From NCBI GenBank assembly GCA_965644295.1, contig CBFFRP010000236.1:62001-126000 (forward strand): a DNA stretch of 64,000 bases, given 5' to 3'. The notes beneath the pieces were generated by a model. That model had not been told where the DNA came from. It did no database searches and saw only the letters and a program-made list of their open reading frames with translations. This DNA is from Paraphysomonas bandaiensis (lineage: Eukaryota > Chrysophyceae). Below, piece after piece: positions 40,528 through 51,875 of this stretch (within the stretch, counting starts at the first letter, position 1; each line of letters starts with the position of its first letter). The position numbers and the translations under genes are program-made.

Positions 40528-41297
40528 GAGTATTTACACGTATATTAATTTATATAATTGCTACCATTCATAAATCATATTGAATTATTAATGCCAATGC
40601 TATCTATAGCTAGCTATATGGCAGTTATTTGTTATATTACAATGATGTTATGTCTCTCTATGTGTGTCTATGTGTGTGATGTTACATACGTGTTCTATAT
40701 GCACTGGATGTAACTCTAACTCCCGTATATATACATACACTACATACTGCTGTATATATACAGAGACGTGGATGTATTCATACATGGCTTTGTAGTATAG
40801 TAGAGTACTGTAACACTCTCCACTTGTAGTTGTGAGAAACGGAACTATTGACAGCAAGTCTTACGATCTGCTGCTCGTGCTATCAACTGTGTAGAGTACA
40901 TAAAAGTCTCTATTTATATAGAAAAACTCAATTTTTATAAATCCAAAAGTTGGGAATCATAGAAAATAGCGATAGATACTGACTGGGACTGCAGACTACT
41001 GTATATCGCTACATAGATATACATACACCTGCAAGCATTATAGGTGCGTGTGCTGTACATATATATACATGTAGGTATACTGCAGTATTCAGAGTATATC
41101 TATCACAGCTTATCTATACAATCTCCTGTACATACATATATATACATATATATATAGCAACAGTATCAGTCAGTGGGCTTATCTCCCATATATACACATT
41201 AAACACACCCTCATTACCAATGACAGTCATTCTCAAACACTCCAATATAGATTAACTGATAGGTTCCATATATTAGCATGTTATTATAATTAATCTA
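40528..41297. promoter_or_regulatory. Shared divergent 5' region between the giant gene and the PH-ANK-FYVE gene
   Basis: About 0.77 kb between two divergent starts. It is AT-rich, with TG and (TATA)n-type simple sequence (40665-40690, 41130-41157) and CTGCTGTA or GTGCTGTAC motifs near 40748 and 41050. No coding signal is credible. Promoter function is inferred from position. Confidence 0.45.
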
Positions 41298-43850
41298 ATG
41301 GATATGTTTGAACCGGAGTGTAACCCTATCAATGACTACTATGAATGTCTTGGAGTTGATGATTATTTATCAGGAAAAGATTTTGGACGTGATAGAGGTG
41401 ATCTCTGTATGTCTTCTATTAAATCTTATCCTCATAATGTATATATATGTATATATATCAGGTCGGAATCCGAATCCGACCGAGTCACAGAGAAAAGCTG
41501 TTGAAAAACTAGCATCAAAACTCTATACAAGACCACCAAAAAATAAAAACACACAGTCTGAAGAAGAACAAGAGGATATTCTAGAATTTGATCTAATGGA
41601 CTCTGTGAGAGTTATTTTGTTTGATGGAAGAGTCTTGAAAAAAAGTACACATCGTATATATCTATAAATTGTTATCTTATCACTAACGTATAGGTCTTAA
41701 CTGTATTGTTAACCATACAAACTCAAGACATATGTTCCTCTTCAACGATATTTTGATAATAACCTCATATCAGAACACATCGTCAAAAAAGATAAGTATA
41801 CTGAAAATGTCAGAGAAGTACGCAATCCACCAAGTGCTAAGCCTAGATCGAATGGCGATACACAGTAAATCTATTGAGGAGCCGGACAACCCTTGCGCGT
41901 TTGATGTACATATGCCCGAGCGAGTATACACAATTATTGCTGAATCTGAGAGTGACAAGCGGATATGGCTGGAAGAGATTGAATTAGCTATATATGTCTG
42001 GCATGCAGGGACCCCGCGAGCTACGGAACCTGGATGGCAGCATGAGGTTGTACTTGGGACTCTATACTCTGACTGTCTACTAGGCAACTATGATGGTGTA
42101 CAAGGCTATTTGGAGGCGATGTCTCAGTCAGATCCTGAGAGTGTAGTGGATATAATTAATACTCCTGATGCCAGTGGTATGAATCCGCTGCATTGGGCCG
42201 CTTTGCGGGGTCACTTTGATGTTATAAAACTTCTTTTGGATTCGGGGTGTGAAGTGGATGCTCTCAATAATGGCCTCAACAGCCCGCTATTGATAGCCGC
42301 TTCTCGTGGACACGACAGTGTGATACGCCTTCTGCTGGATCGTGGGGCAGATGTCACCCTGCGAAATCTCAAGGACCGTGATGTGCTTTTCATGGCGGCT
42401 TTATATGGCCACGTTAGCAAGGGGCTTGGCAACACATTGCAGATGCTCCACTTTCATAATGTGGATTTCGACCAGCTTGATTCGACAGGGTCCGCACCAC
42501 TGCACGAATGTGCTGCTCGAAACCTTTCCCGTCCAGTGCGGCTGCTAGTGATGGCAGGTGCTCATGTCAATACGAAACATGGTAGAACAGGGATGACTCC
42601 GCTGCAGCTTGCGTGTTCTGTGGAAAATCCAGATGTCGAGACTGTACGCTCTTTTCTGGACAATGGAGCTCATCCAAACTGGAAAGATGCATCCGGGAGG
42701 TCGGCGTTCAATATGGTGCTATATGCCCACTCGTCGGTAGTATATGTCACTGTTGCATATAGAGTATATATGTCATACCTGGGTTTTGTAGGATAAGCGA
42801 AAGGGGACTGACGACTGTAATACTGCAAGCGGAGGCACTGCATCAGATGCTATGCAGGAGCGGGTGCAACAATACGGAACTTGGGTGCTACAGGCACTTC
42901 CTGTTTTGCTTGAAATTGTGCGTAAAGGAGGCCGTTACACAGAAGACAGCATTTCTGACCTAAGAGATTCCTTCAGGGTATGAAAATTCAATCTTATATG
43001 CTCGGCCAGACTGTCATATTTACCATACCGAAAACATATACTCATGCTCTCGTAAACTAGGAAGCGATTGATTCCGCCCGACTGGCGTGGCATTCTGCGA
43101 AGGAACCGAGCAATTTTGAAGAGTATATTGCAACACGAGACCCCATGATAAGTCAAATGGTGATATTGTTTTGTTTATTTCTTTATAGATGTAACTTACC
43201 AGTGGTTTAGGACTGGGTAGACAACAATGCATCAGACTACTGTATGCTCTGCGTAGATAAGTTTACATATTCCAATAGACGTCATCATTGCCGTGGCTGT
43301 GGAACACTGTGCTGTGCACCGTGCTCGACCAAGCGACTCCCGTTACAGATTCTGGATAGGAAAGGTTCCAATACTAAAGGTGCAGGAGAGAGAGTTTGTG
43401 ATGGGTGTTTCAACCGGCTGACTAGTGAAGCCGTTGCTCGTAACGTGGCGATGGCGAAAGCAAAGAAAGATCTGTTACTGCAAATGGAGAGTGACAAAGA
43501 AACACAGCACGAGGAGCTCCTAAACGGCTCTGTATCGAAGGCTAACGCGAATGATGCTGATAATGGTGAGAACAAAGTAGACGATGTTAAAGATGCACTA
43601 GGAGCGACGGGTGAGGCGCTAAGGGAAAGAGGCGAAAAGCTCACGACACTAGCTGATAAAAGCGAAAAACTGGATACGGTACGTGCTGGTGGAACTGTGG
43701 AAAATTTGCGTTATAGCGATCTTGTAGGCTGCTGCTGAGTACAACAAGATGGCTAAACAGCTTTTAACCCAGCAACAAGAGAAAGGCCAGATTGCTTCCT
43801 CTTGGCGGAAAAAGAAGTCTTCTTCATTGGGCGGCGGGACCAAGAATTGA
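41298..43850 (+). CDS. PH - ankyrin - FYVE - R-SNARE fusion protein
   Basis: Seven exons join in phase: 41298-41397, 41462-41653, 41694-42736, 42792-42977, 43061-43159, 43211-43678 and 43728-43850, giving 736 residues. A PH domain covers about 78-205 (RVILFDGRVLKKSTHR, then FLFNDILIITS, ending in the IWLEEIELAI helix). Ankyrin repeats cover about 255-445 (NPLHWAALRGHFDVIKLLL and others). A FYVE finger covers about 541-610 with W-x-x-D, RRHHCRGCG and RVC, so PI3P binding should be intact. Residues 663-708 align without gaps to the R-SNARE motif of VAMP proteins, including the zero-layer Arg at about 680 (RERGEKL against LERDQKL in VAMP2). There is no C-terminal membrane anchor. A role in endosomal tethering or fusion is inferred. 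Confidence 0.88.
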
Positions 43851-44189
43851 TGGAATATGTGTATGTATTTTTACTTTGAGAATGAAGTGCGTGTGAGTTT
43901 GGATTAGTGTCTATGTTTCCTGTACTTTATTACTAATAATTTATATGAAGCTACCCAGGCGCTACGTGCGTTATGTGGTTGATAATATATGTTTATTGGT
44001 AGAAGCTCCACAGGAACTTATCAAAGTTTGTCGTTTTATGACAAGTGTTAACTTAACAACAGAAGCTAAACTTATACTTAATGCTGAGTTTTATAATTAT
44101 AATCAGTATCTCTTATCATTCATCTCTACTACCACTCATTTCTCGTACGATCTTACTTTGTCACTATATTCCGTTTAAATACAATAATT

Positions 44190-44560
44190 AGTGAATGTCT
44201 GATTATTAGCGAGTGATCTAACTAGTGCTTAACTCTGATACCTTACTATTAGGCGCTACGAAAGCTTCGTGTGCGATACCGCAAGCACCAAGGTACAACC
44301 ACTTTCGCTCAGGGCCTGGTAACCGTTAACCGTTAATGGCCCATTAATGGTAGTCCAGTTCCCGGCAATTATAAAATAATGGCATTACCATTAATGGCAT
44401 TAAAATGCCATTACCATTAACGGTTACCAGACCCTGCTTTCGCTCCCTGTCCTTGAGGTGAACTATAGCCCGGATTCTTGACTTCAGCAGTCAACCCAAT
44501 AATACCCTGGGAATGCCCGTGAGGTGGGCCCATTCCCGGATGCCTGTTTACTTTCGTCAA
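44190..44560. repeat. Dispersed repeat, copy 2, interrupted by a MITE
   Basis: The left arm (TAGTGAATGTCTGATTATTAG, GCTTAACTCTGATA, CTACGAAAGCTT) matches copy 1 at 16805 in direct orientation. The right arm (CTGTCCTTGAGGTGAACTA through GAGGTGGGCCCATTCCCGG) matches copy 1 in reverse complement. The arms are separated by the 127-bp MITE at 44310-44436. Confidence 0.6.
44310..44436. mobile_element. hAT-type MITE, 127 bp, with 8-bp target duplication
   Basis: The element begins CAGGGCCTGGTAACCGTTAA and ends with the complement of CAGGGTCTGGTAACCGTTAA, a 20-bp terminal inverted repeat with one mismatch. It is flanked on both sides by the identical octamer CTTTCGCT (44302-44309 and 44437-44444). 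CAGGG-type termini and an 8-bp target duplication are hallmarks of hAT transposons. The interior is built of TAATGGCATT-like palindromes with no coding capacity. Confidence 0.88.
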
Positions 44561-45607
44561 GGCCCAAAGGTGCCTGCACAAGTGACACTTATTTGTGTCC
44601 CTTGCACCACACAAGCATTAGGCTATGAGTGGGCAGAACAGTATATCTACTGACTGCTGACTGTATATGCGGCTACCGTTAGTTTCCCGGAGAATATCTC
44701 CGGTACTTATCCCCCAGAACCCAGAACACCACGAAAAGGTGCAAGTCCGACTTTATTCTCATAGTACGGTTAACCACAACTGTAAAATAAATTCTTTATA
44801 ACTACATCTTTCAATTGCTTTCTTAAAGCAGAACTCGACATAATTGATAAGATTCACTGTTCTATGGAGTCATTGTAATCAGTGTGCATACATTTCATCT
44901 CCACGTTTTGAACCATTGCCACGAAACGTGTATTCTGTTTCGGCCAACTTTAATGTTTTAAAATGACATACAAACAATGAATCGAAAATGGTGACTGACT
45001 TCTGACTTGGTTTTCAGAAACAGAAATACTCTTAAATAGCAAAATGTTTAGTATTCGGTTTATCATTTTATTCATATAATATTAGCACTCAGAGTCCTCT
45101 TTTTACAAGTGTGTGTGTGAATTTCACAGCATGCTGTTCCCATCATACTTCGCGCTTACTACAAGCTTGACGAAAAGCAACACTCTAACTAGCTACATCG
45201 CTATTTTGTATAACCATAAGTATGAGTACTAGTGAACACGTGCTTCAAATAAAGCCATGTACTGCTGCTTTTATAAGTATCTCCATGAGGTGCTTAGTAA
45301 TATGATTGATTGTTGTGCAGCTTTTAGCTCAAGAGGAATTCTCCAGCAATTTCTTATGACTGTGACAACTTCGAACTTGATCTCAATACTTAGGGCAGTA
45401 ACAGTTCGCCAGCTATATATGATGTCGTATGTAGTAAAAACGTTTCATTTAGACATATATCACTGTACAATGTTCGTAAAACACCAACTCATATATGGGC
45501 ATAGTGGTGTGGGTTGTTTAGCACCTCGTGTTTCTCACGGGTTTATAAAACATACCCACGAAATTAAAATATAACTGATGATTCACAACGTCCAAAATAA
45601 ATGACAA

Positions 45608-48273
45608 CTAAAGCGCAGCTGAGGCACTTTCAATATGAGAGTTGAATACATTCGCGAGGTGTTCAGCAGAGCATCTCTCATCAACATCGTATGTCCATCC
45701 AGAGTTAATCTACACCCGCAATATCACAGTGAGTATGGATACGAATAGCGGTCAAGAAAGCACTCACCGCATCTCGAAGAATGTCGTCTAAATGGGAGGG
45801 TAGCTTTGGGCGAAGATTATTCTTCAACGCGTCCACGAAGGCTTCTACTGTAAGCGCACGATAGTACTGCGTATCAAATGGAATCTCTCCTGTTAATATC
45901 TCTCCAGCAACTACAGCAAGGGACCACACATCCGCGAGCTCACTGACGTCGTTTCCATTGTCCAATAAGATCTCTGGTGCAGACCAGTTTATATTCCTAT
46001 CAATATTGATTATATTTAGATCACAATATCAAGGATTTGCACGATCCTACTTGGGCATTGAAATTCTATCAGCTTTAGTCATTCCTCCTTTAAAAGGACG
46101 GGCCTCTCCGAGGTCAGCCAGTTTGACCTTAAAATCCGTAGTCACCAAAAAGTTGAGGGACTTGATATCGCAATGCATCATTCCCTTCGAATGCAAGAAG
46201 GCCACTCCAGCACAGCAATCTCGGACCATCCCAAGGCGCAAAGCAATTGGAAGGTAGTGACCTAACGACTGCCGGCTAGGGTCTCCGCATGCTAAGAGTG
46301 AACCAGCGGTATTTGAAGGTGATGCCGGCCTACTTGATGCACTACATCCAGCAAATAATCAGTACATCCAACATAATATTTAAAAGTCATTGACATTTTA
46401 CTATTCTTGCTACCAACCTTTTACTTATAGACCTAGGATCTTCTAGTGGAATAGCGTCCGAAGGCCCCAGGCCGAAACCCATAAGTCTGCTTTGCATCAC
46501 AGTCGCAGCAGATTTCAAACGCTTAACTACTCTAAATGCTGTTCCCTCGTCTCCCTCGCCATCCGTCTCCTCGTCATTAGATAATGCGAATGCACTCGAA
46601 TCTAACTCACCCACTTCATTGGTCTTGCTGCTGTCAACCACGATTTCTCTGTTATGAGTACAACTTTTCCCATTTCCCTGACATGAATCTACGTTATCTT
46701 TTCCCTCCTCCATTTTCAGGAGTAATTCAGGCGTTCTATCCTGGTCAAACAGGACAGGTTCTTCATCCACGGAGGACACAGTCGATGCTCGGGAGTGATT
46801 CGACATGCGAATATTGAAACTAGTCCGCATCGTATGGGATTTCTTCTTGTTGGACTTCGTTGACACCGATGACAAGCGTCCTATCGAGCTATCTCGAATT
46901 ATGAACTCAGATGTGTGAAGCAGGTCGTAGAGCGAACCGCGGTGACACCATTCAGTGACCTGAATTACTGCCATGAGTACAGTACCATTTTCACAAACTG
47001 TATCCACCGTACCAAACATATTGCCGGGGGCATGACAGCTACGCCGTAACATGTGACGACGTTCGGATGCTGCAAGGCATGCAACATACTGGCCTCATTG
47101 CAAAATGATACCACCCTCTCAGGGGTTAGCTCGATGCAGAACAATATTTTCACGGCCACCTTTGAACACATATGTTGGCGAATATTCATTTAATAACAAC
47201 TACTTACTTCATCTTGTCTATGCACGCCTTTGTATACCCTGGCGGAACCACCAGAAAAATATCCACTGTGCACCTTAATCAGTCCAATTAGCTGTCACAT
47301 CGTTCTATTCTGTACCTGGTGTCGATCTTGAGGACAGCGAAAGGAATTACTGGCACTACATGGCTTTCTAGAGACGCCAAGGATTCAGCAACGACCCCAA
47401 TTGTCTCACGTCCTAGCTCCCACATGCCCAGTAGCGGTTGATTGAGATTTGAAACAGATGTTGTGTCCACACCCCCTGGACTATAGAGCCCTTAAGAGTG
47501 CAGGTTAGAAAAATTCAGAGTGAAAATACTTCCCTACCTTGCCAAAACTGGGAGTCCTTTTGCATGGCATAAAATATAACTAGTGGTTGCAAAAGATCCG
47601 CAAATGCAATGATTAATTCAACCAAGCAGGACGCCCTCAAGTCCGATCGGTAATACAGAACAATATGTGCAACGGCAAATAACAACAGACCAATGGCAAA
47701 GAATCTCGATAAAACAACTAATGCCGGTCGCCGGTGCACAAATTCGGCCGGGGCAAGCCACATTACAAAATAAAAGCAATCAAGTACAAGTATAAGCACA
47801 GTAGATCCAACTAGATAATGGGCCCAACCCTGTGTAGCGTATAGTACTAATGGGACAATAGTCGATAGAACAGCCCATGATGTACCGACTAAAACTGATC
47901 GACGAAACACTTTTACACCCACACCATTATGCATTAAAAATATAGCTAATGTTTCAGAACATAATCGATATAATCCCCATTTAATACACATCATATATAC
48001 TTTAGCGTTATAATATCCTAACATATCATCTATACATACGAGAATCCCCACTACAACTAGATACACTACTGCTATATAATATATAGGGATCACTAGTATA
48101 TTAGAAGCTGTACGATCACCATGACTGGCTAAGTAACGACTACGTTTAAGCATACCAATAAGAAATATTTGTACAGATAATACTAATATACCGGATAAGA
48201 GATATATAATAGGGATAGAGAGGATAGTGAGACCATGAGAACATGCATCAGTGTTATCTGTGTATTGTGTCAT
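45608..48273 (-). CDS. 7TM receptor fused to a TKL-type protein kinase
   Basis: Eight exons on the minus strand: 48273-47538, 47490-47316, 47265-47208, 47159-47013, 46959-46418, 46329-46051, 45996-45768 and 45709-45608, giving 755 residues. The fifth intron (88 bp) has an alternative acceptor. Residues 1-245 hold seven hydrophobic helices of GPCR type. The kinase has a glycine loop at about 305 (GYFSGGSARVYKG), VAVK with Lys about 327, a C-helix FCNEASML, hinge region VTEWCHRGSL, catalytic loop HCDIKSLN (about 605, HRD changed to HCD), DLG (about 625, for DFG) and WSAPE. Catalytic Lys, Asp and Asn are all present. An acidic/Ser-rich insert of about 190 residues lies between the hinge and helix E. 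GPCR-TKL fusions are known in oomycetes. It should pass an extracellular signal to Ser/Thr or Tyr phosphorylation; ligand unknown. Confidence 0.87.
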
Positions 48274-50076
48274 GTGATGATATGTATGAGAGATATAGAG
48301 GGGTGTGTTAGGTGTGTGTGGAGTGGTAATGGAGTGTATCTTATGGGTGGATGTTTAAGGGAGTGTTGACGGCTGTGGGATGTGGAGATATACACACTGC
48401 TGTATGTATACATCTGGAGTACATACATATGTACCTGCCTACCTACCTACATATACATACATATACCTACAGTGTACCTACCTACCTACCTACCTACCTA
48501 TATACATACATACATACATACATACATACATACATACATACATACATACATACATACATACATACATACATACATACATACATACATACATACATACATA
48601 CATACATACATACATACATACATACCTACATACATACATACATACATACATACATACATACATACATACATACATACATACATACATACATAATACATAC
48701 ATATGTACCTGCATACATACAAACATGTACTGCTGTACATACATCTGTCTGCTGCACTATGTATACATATAGTTCTGAATTTCCTGCAAAAAAAATTGTC
48801 CTGATTTCCAAACCCCCTTTTCCCTGTTTTACCCTAAAAAAAGGGTACGTAAGTAAAAAAGGTAAGGTTTTGGAGACTTTATTTTGTATCAAAATTCACT
48901 TTCTTAAAATCTTTCTTATCATCTCTGAATCCTTGAAGGTGTTCACTTAAAGTACCCCCACGAGGACGCTTTTACTAAGTGTATATATTTGCAATATGGT
49001 TGTTTAGAATAATTTGGATGTGAAATGTTTGTTAGCAAATTCTTCAATATCCATTGTTTCATGTTTGGATGTAGTTTATTGATATCGTGTTATAAATTAT
49101 GTCCACCTAATTTTTTGTTTTATATAAATCACATATAGTTCATATGATAAATGAGAAATTTTATAATCAGCATATTTGGTGATAGTTGATTGTTGGTGAT
49201 TCATGTAACTGTTCATTTTAATACTAGCTATAATAATGATTTCTGTGGTGGTATACCCCTTACCATGGCGACATTGTTAAGCTAGTACTAAGAGTATTGT
49301 TCGTGCTTGTAGTTGTGATAAACAAGGTCACAAGCAAGCGAGGTTGTTATATATGTGATTTCTTACACAAAAGCACTGGGACTATAAGCTGAAGCCGGAA
49401 TCTTTTAGCGAATATTTGTTTATATTTTAAAATATAACGCTTCTTGAGTTCACTTTAATAAATAATTTCTTTTCACCTTCACGTTTTCAATCATGCCTTC
49501 TCTCTTACATATCACTAAGCTATCTCTATTAATTCTAAATTGTGGTGGTATACACAATAGCTAGGAGAACAACTAATGACGATAGCAAATTATTGCTTGA
49601 GTGCATCGTCGTCACACTCACTGGCGGTGGACCGAATAGTCGATCCGACAAGTCGACAAATAGCCCATCTTATTATTTTTAAGTGTTCTTGATTGTTCTG
49701 TATCACACCCTATTATCGCTTCCTGTATTACCTACTACCTACAAACAATTACAGAAGCATAGGCCTAATTGAGTAAATTAATTAGTAAGTAGTATTTATT
49801 GTTATCAATTAATTCTTGGCAGACGATAGAAATTATGTGATCAATAAGGTGGAGTGCAGAGATTCATGTGAATACCAAGGGCACATCTTAACAGGAGAAC
49901 ATATGTTAAATACTTTTTCACAGCATTCCGCCATAACTGTGTAATTATGTCCAACATAACACAAGCAGATTCGATTTCAACATTACACTTTCTACTACTG
50001 TAGTCTCGCCTTCTTGTTTTCGGGTGACGGCTCAACCAAATCTGCCTTCGCTGAGGTATAGATTGTATCCGCTCCG
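48274..50076. promoter_or_regulatory. Intergenic region with long CATA microsatellite
   Basis: About 1.8 kb upstream of the 7TM-kinase and downstream of the unknown ORF at 50077. It contains CTGCTGTA motifs at about 48400 and 48729, the (CATA)n array, then 1.2 kb of AT-rich sequence with no coding signal. Confidence 0.5.
48500..48692. repeat. (CATA)n microsatellite
   Basis: About 190 bp of near-perfect ACAT tetranucleotide repeats with one CCTA interruption near 48624, preceded by CCTA repeats at 48475-48500. All long frames over it (YIHTYIHTY or MYVCMYVC) are artefacts of the repeat. Confidence 0.97.
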
Positions 50077-50781
50077 CTACCCGCAGTGTTGTCTGTTCTG
50101 TGGCGTGTCCCTACTTTCATGCTCAATTTTCGTCTCTCCCTGGCATGGGCAATTGGCATCAGCACCACCTATAGTGCTTCCAGTGTCGGCAGGGGCGGAG
50201 TCTGTTGTCGATGTGTCTGTGGTGTTTGTGTCGTCTTCTTGCACCGGGGTAGAGGTAGGAGTTGGTGCAGGAGCAGAGTCATTAGGAGGGGCAGCTGCAG
50301 CCATACGAGCTAGTTGCTCCGGGGCAGCATACTTGGGTGTACCATAGAACACAAGAGGACTGTTGTCGTGTTGTTCAGTCCCATATACTTTAATACCGAA
50401 CTGCCTCAGCAAATCAGACGCCTCCCCCTCATTCATATTAAACAGTGACGTCAATAGGCCTAAGTGTGACGGCAATAAGAAGTAGTTAATCTCATCCGAT
50501 CTATCCAGAAAGTTGTAATTGTCCATTCTTGAAGGCACCAGGGAATACTTCACATCTTTCCCCACATTGAGCGAGGCAAATCTGCTGAGCCGATTACCAT
50601 CCAATCTCCCCAACATGGCCTTCTTAACCACTTTACCATTCTGAAATCTCATGATTGTGGGGTTCTTCTTCTCAGTGAAGAACACATATCTCTGTACCTC
50701 CACCTCTTCTGCTTCCTCAAGCTCAGGCTCTTCACGGGTAGTGACTTGAGTTACTGGATCATGCTCTGTGAGTTGTACCAT
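50077..50781 (-). CDS. Hypothetical protein, acidic N-terminus and Thr/Ala-rich C-terminus
   Basis: An uninterrupted 234-residue frame with an ATG 660 bp upstream of a divergent gene. Residues 1-28 are rich in Glu. Residues about 30-165 look like a compact globular domain (YVFFTEKKNPTIMRF, YNFLDRSDEINYFLLPSHLG). The last 60 residues are Ala/Pro/Thr/Asp low complexity with two Cys. No signal peptide or membrane helix is visible. I do not recognise the family. A downstream exon cannot be excluded. Confidence 0.5.
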   Translation of the reverse strand: MVQLTEHDPVTQVTTREEPELEEAEEVEVQRYVFFTEKKNPTIMRFQNGKVVKKAMLGRLDGNRLSRFASLNVGKDVKYSLVPSRMDNYNFLDRSDEINYFLLPSHLGLLTSLFNMNEGEASDLLRQFGIKVYGTEQHDNSPLVFYGTPKYAAPEQLARMAAAAPPNDSAPAPTPTSTPVQEDDTNTTDTSTTDSAPADTGSTIGGADANCPCQGETKIEHESRDTPQNRQHCG

Positions 50782-51440
50782 TGAGAACTAGTGAGTGTAG
50801 TGCAGTGCAGTGAAGTCTTGTGAGTGTATGAAGCAGTATCAGTTAGTGACAGTACTTCATATATAGAGAGAGACAAGGAGTGTAAAGAATAAGGCCAGAA
50901 GGAGCAGAGAAGAGCAGTGAGGACAGCACAGCATTGTGAGGGTATATGTATGTATGTATATGTATGTGTGTTGGGAGATTTTTCTCCAGTTCCGTAAAAA
51001 AAAATCTTTGACACACTACAACTCCACATCCCACAAACACCATAAATTACTTGCATATAGGCACATATACACATCAACTCAACTTCCCATAAACACACAC
51101 CACATCGTGTGCTCATACAATGAATGACAGCCAATGAATTTGCAACTATACACTCTATATAAGAAATTTCGGGACAAGTTCTAGAGTGTGTGTGTTTTTT
51201 GATCGCATCTTGTCCAACCGCGCGTATAAGCATCCTTTGTATATTTTTGTTCAAATATGTCTCTAATATTGAGACAACAATTATCTGTATTCCAGCCGTA
51301 TTTATATTGCAGTAATATAGAGAATATTTGCTTCAATTTATTTCCGAAAAAGATGCGAAATGTCTTTAACACTTTCATCTCATTCATCACAGATGTATGT
51401 ATTTACTTAATCAGTCATTGCATTACCTCTAAGATCAAAG
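50782..51440. promoter_or_regulatory. Divergent 5' region
   Basis: About 0.66 kb between divergent starts, with a short TATG/TGTATG tract at 50942-50972 and no coding signal. Confidence 0.35.
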
Positions 51441-51875
51441 ATGACTACCCTTCTCTGTCACTTCTACCCGAAGGGCACTTGTAAGAGAGGCAATGACTGC
51501 CGATTCAGACAGATTCATATCAATGCAAACTCACACACATATAAGCCTAGACGTACCGAGATACGTGCTTGCCGTTTCTTTGCAAAAGGCTATTGTCGTA
51601 ATGGCAATGATTGCAGGTTTACTCATGACAATAGTCATGTTTTTGAACCCGAAATTGGTAAGCTCTATATGTCCAGCGAATTAAAGGCGAGAGGTGTGCC
51701 ATTGCCATATAGGTGTCCGTGTGGGAAGAAGATTGATCCGGAGAAATTTGATATGGAGATCTCTCTGCTGTATTGTGGCGAGTGGGCATGTAATTACGAT
51801 TGTAGAGCGAATTATGTCTACAGTGACGATGGTGAAATAAGACGAGTGTGCGGAACTTGCAGTGTTTGTTATTGA
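51441..51875 (+). CDS. Small tandem CCCH zinc-finger protein
   Basis: Intronless frame of 144 residues starting at ATG. Two CCCH fingers lie in the first half. The second (CRFFAKGYCRNGNDCRFTH) has the canonical C-X7-C-X5-C-X3-H spacing. The first (CHFYPKGTCKRGNDCRFRQIH) has X5 before the His. The C-terminal half has about nine more Cys in CPCGKK, YCGEWACNYDC and CGTCSVC, probably another zinc site. CCCH fingers usually bind single-stranded RNA, so RNA binding is the likely role. The frame lies head-to-head with 50077-50781. Confidence 0.8.
   Translation: MTTLLCHFYPKGTCKRGNDCRFRQIHINANSHTYKPRRTEIRACRFFAKGYCRNGNDCRFTHDNSHVFEPEIGKLYMSSELKARGVPLPYRCPCGKKIDPEKFDMEISLLYCGEWACNYDCRANYVYSDDGEIRRVCGTCSVCY

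Larger units (their letters stand above)
43851..45607. other. Convergent intergenic spacer with nested repeats
   Basis: About 1.75 kb between convergent genes. Apart from the dispersed repeat and hAT-type MITE at 44190-44560 I see only AT-rich sequence. The open frame at 45257-45574 has no coding character. Confidence 0.6.

Noticed and set aside
40648-40857. Small minus-strand frame in the divergent promoter region
   Set aside because: Composed of simple TG/TA repeats with no start context; not credible as coding.
45257-45574. 105-residue plus-strand frame as a gene
   Set aside because: No domain character, no splice context, and it lies in an AT-rich 3' spacer.
47274-47315. Kinase intron ending at the TTAAG acceptor (42 bp)
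   Set aside because: It breaks the reading frame of the glycine loop. The CAG acceptor at 47266 (50-bp intron) restores GYFSGGSARVYKG in phase.
48351-48950. Long open frames on both strands with YIHT or MYVC repeats
   Set aside because: They are translations of the CATA microsatellite; every frame of a tetranucleotide repeat without stops is open.
50300-50345. YGTPKYAAPEQL in the orphan ORF as a kinase APE motif
   Set aside because: No glycine loop, catalytic Lys, HRD or DFG is present in the frame.
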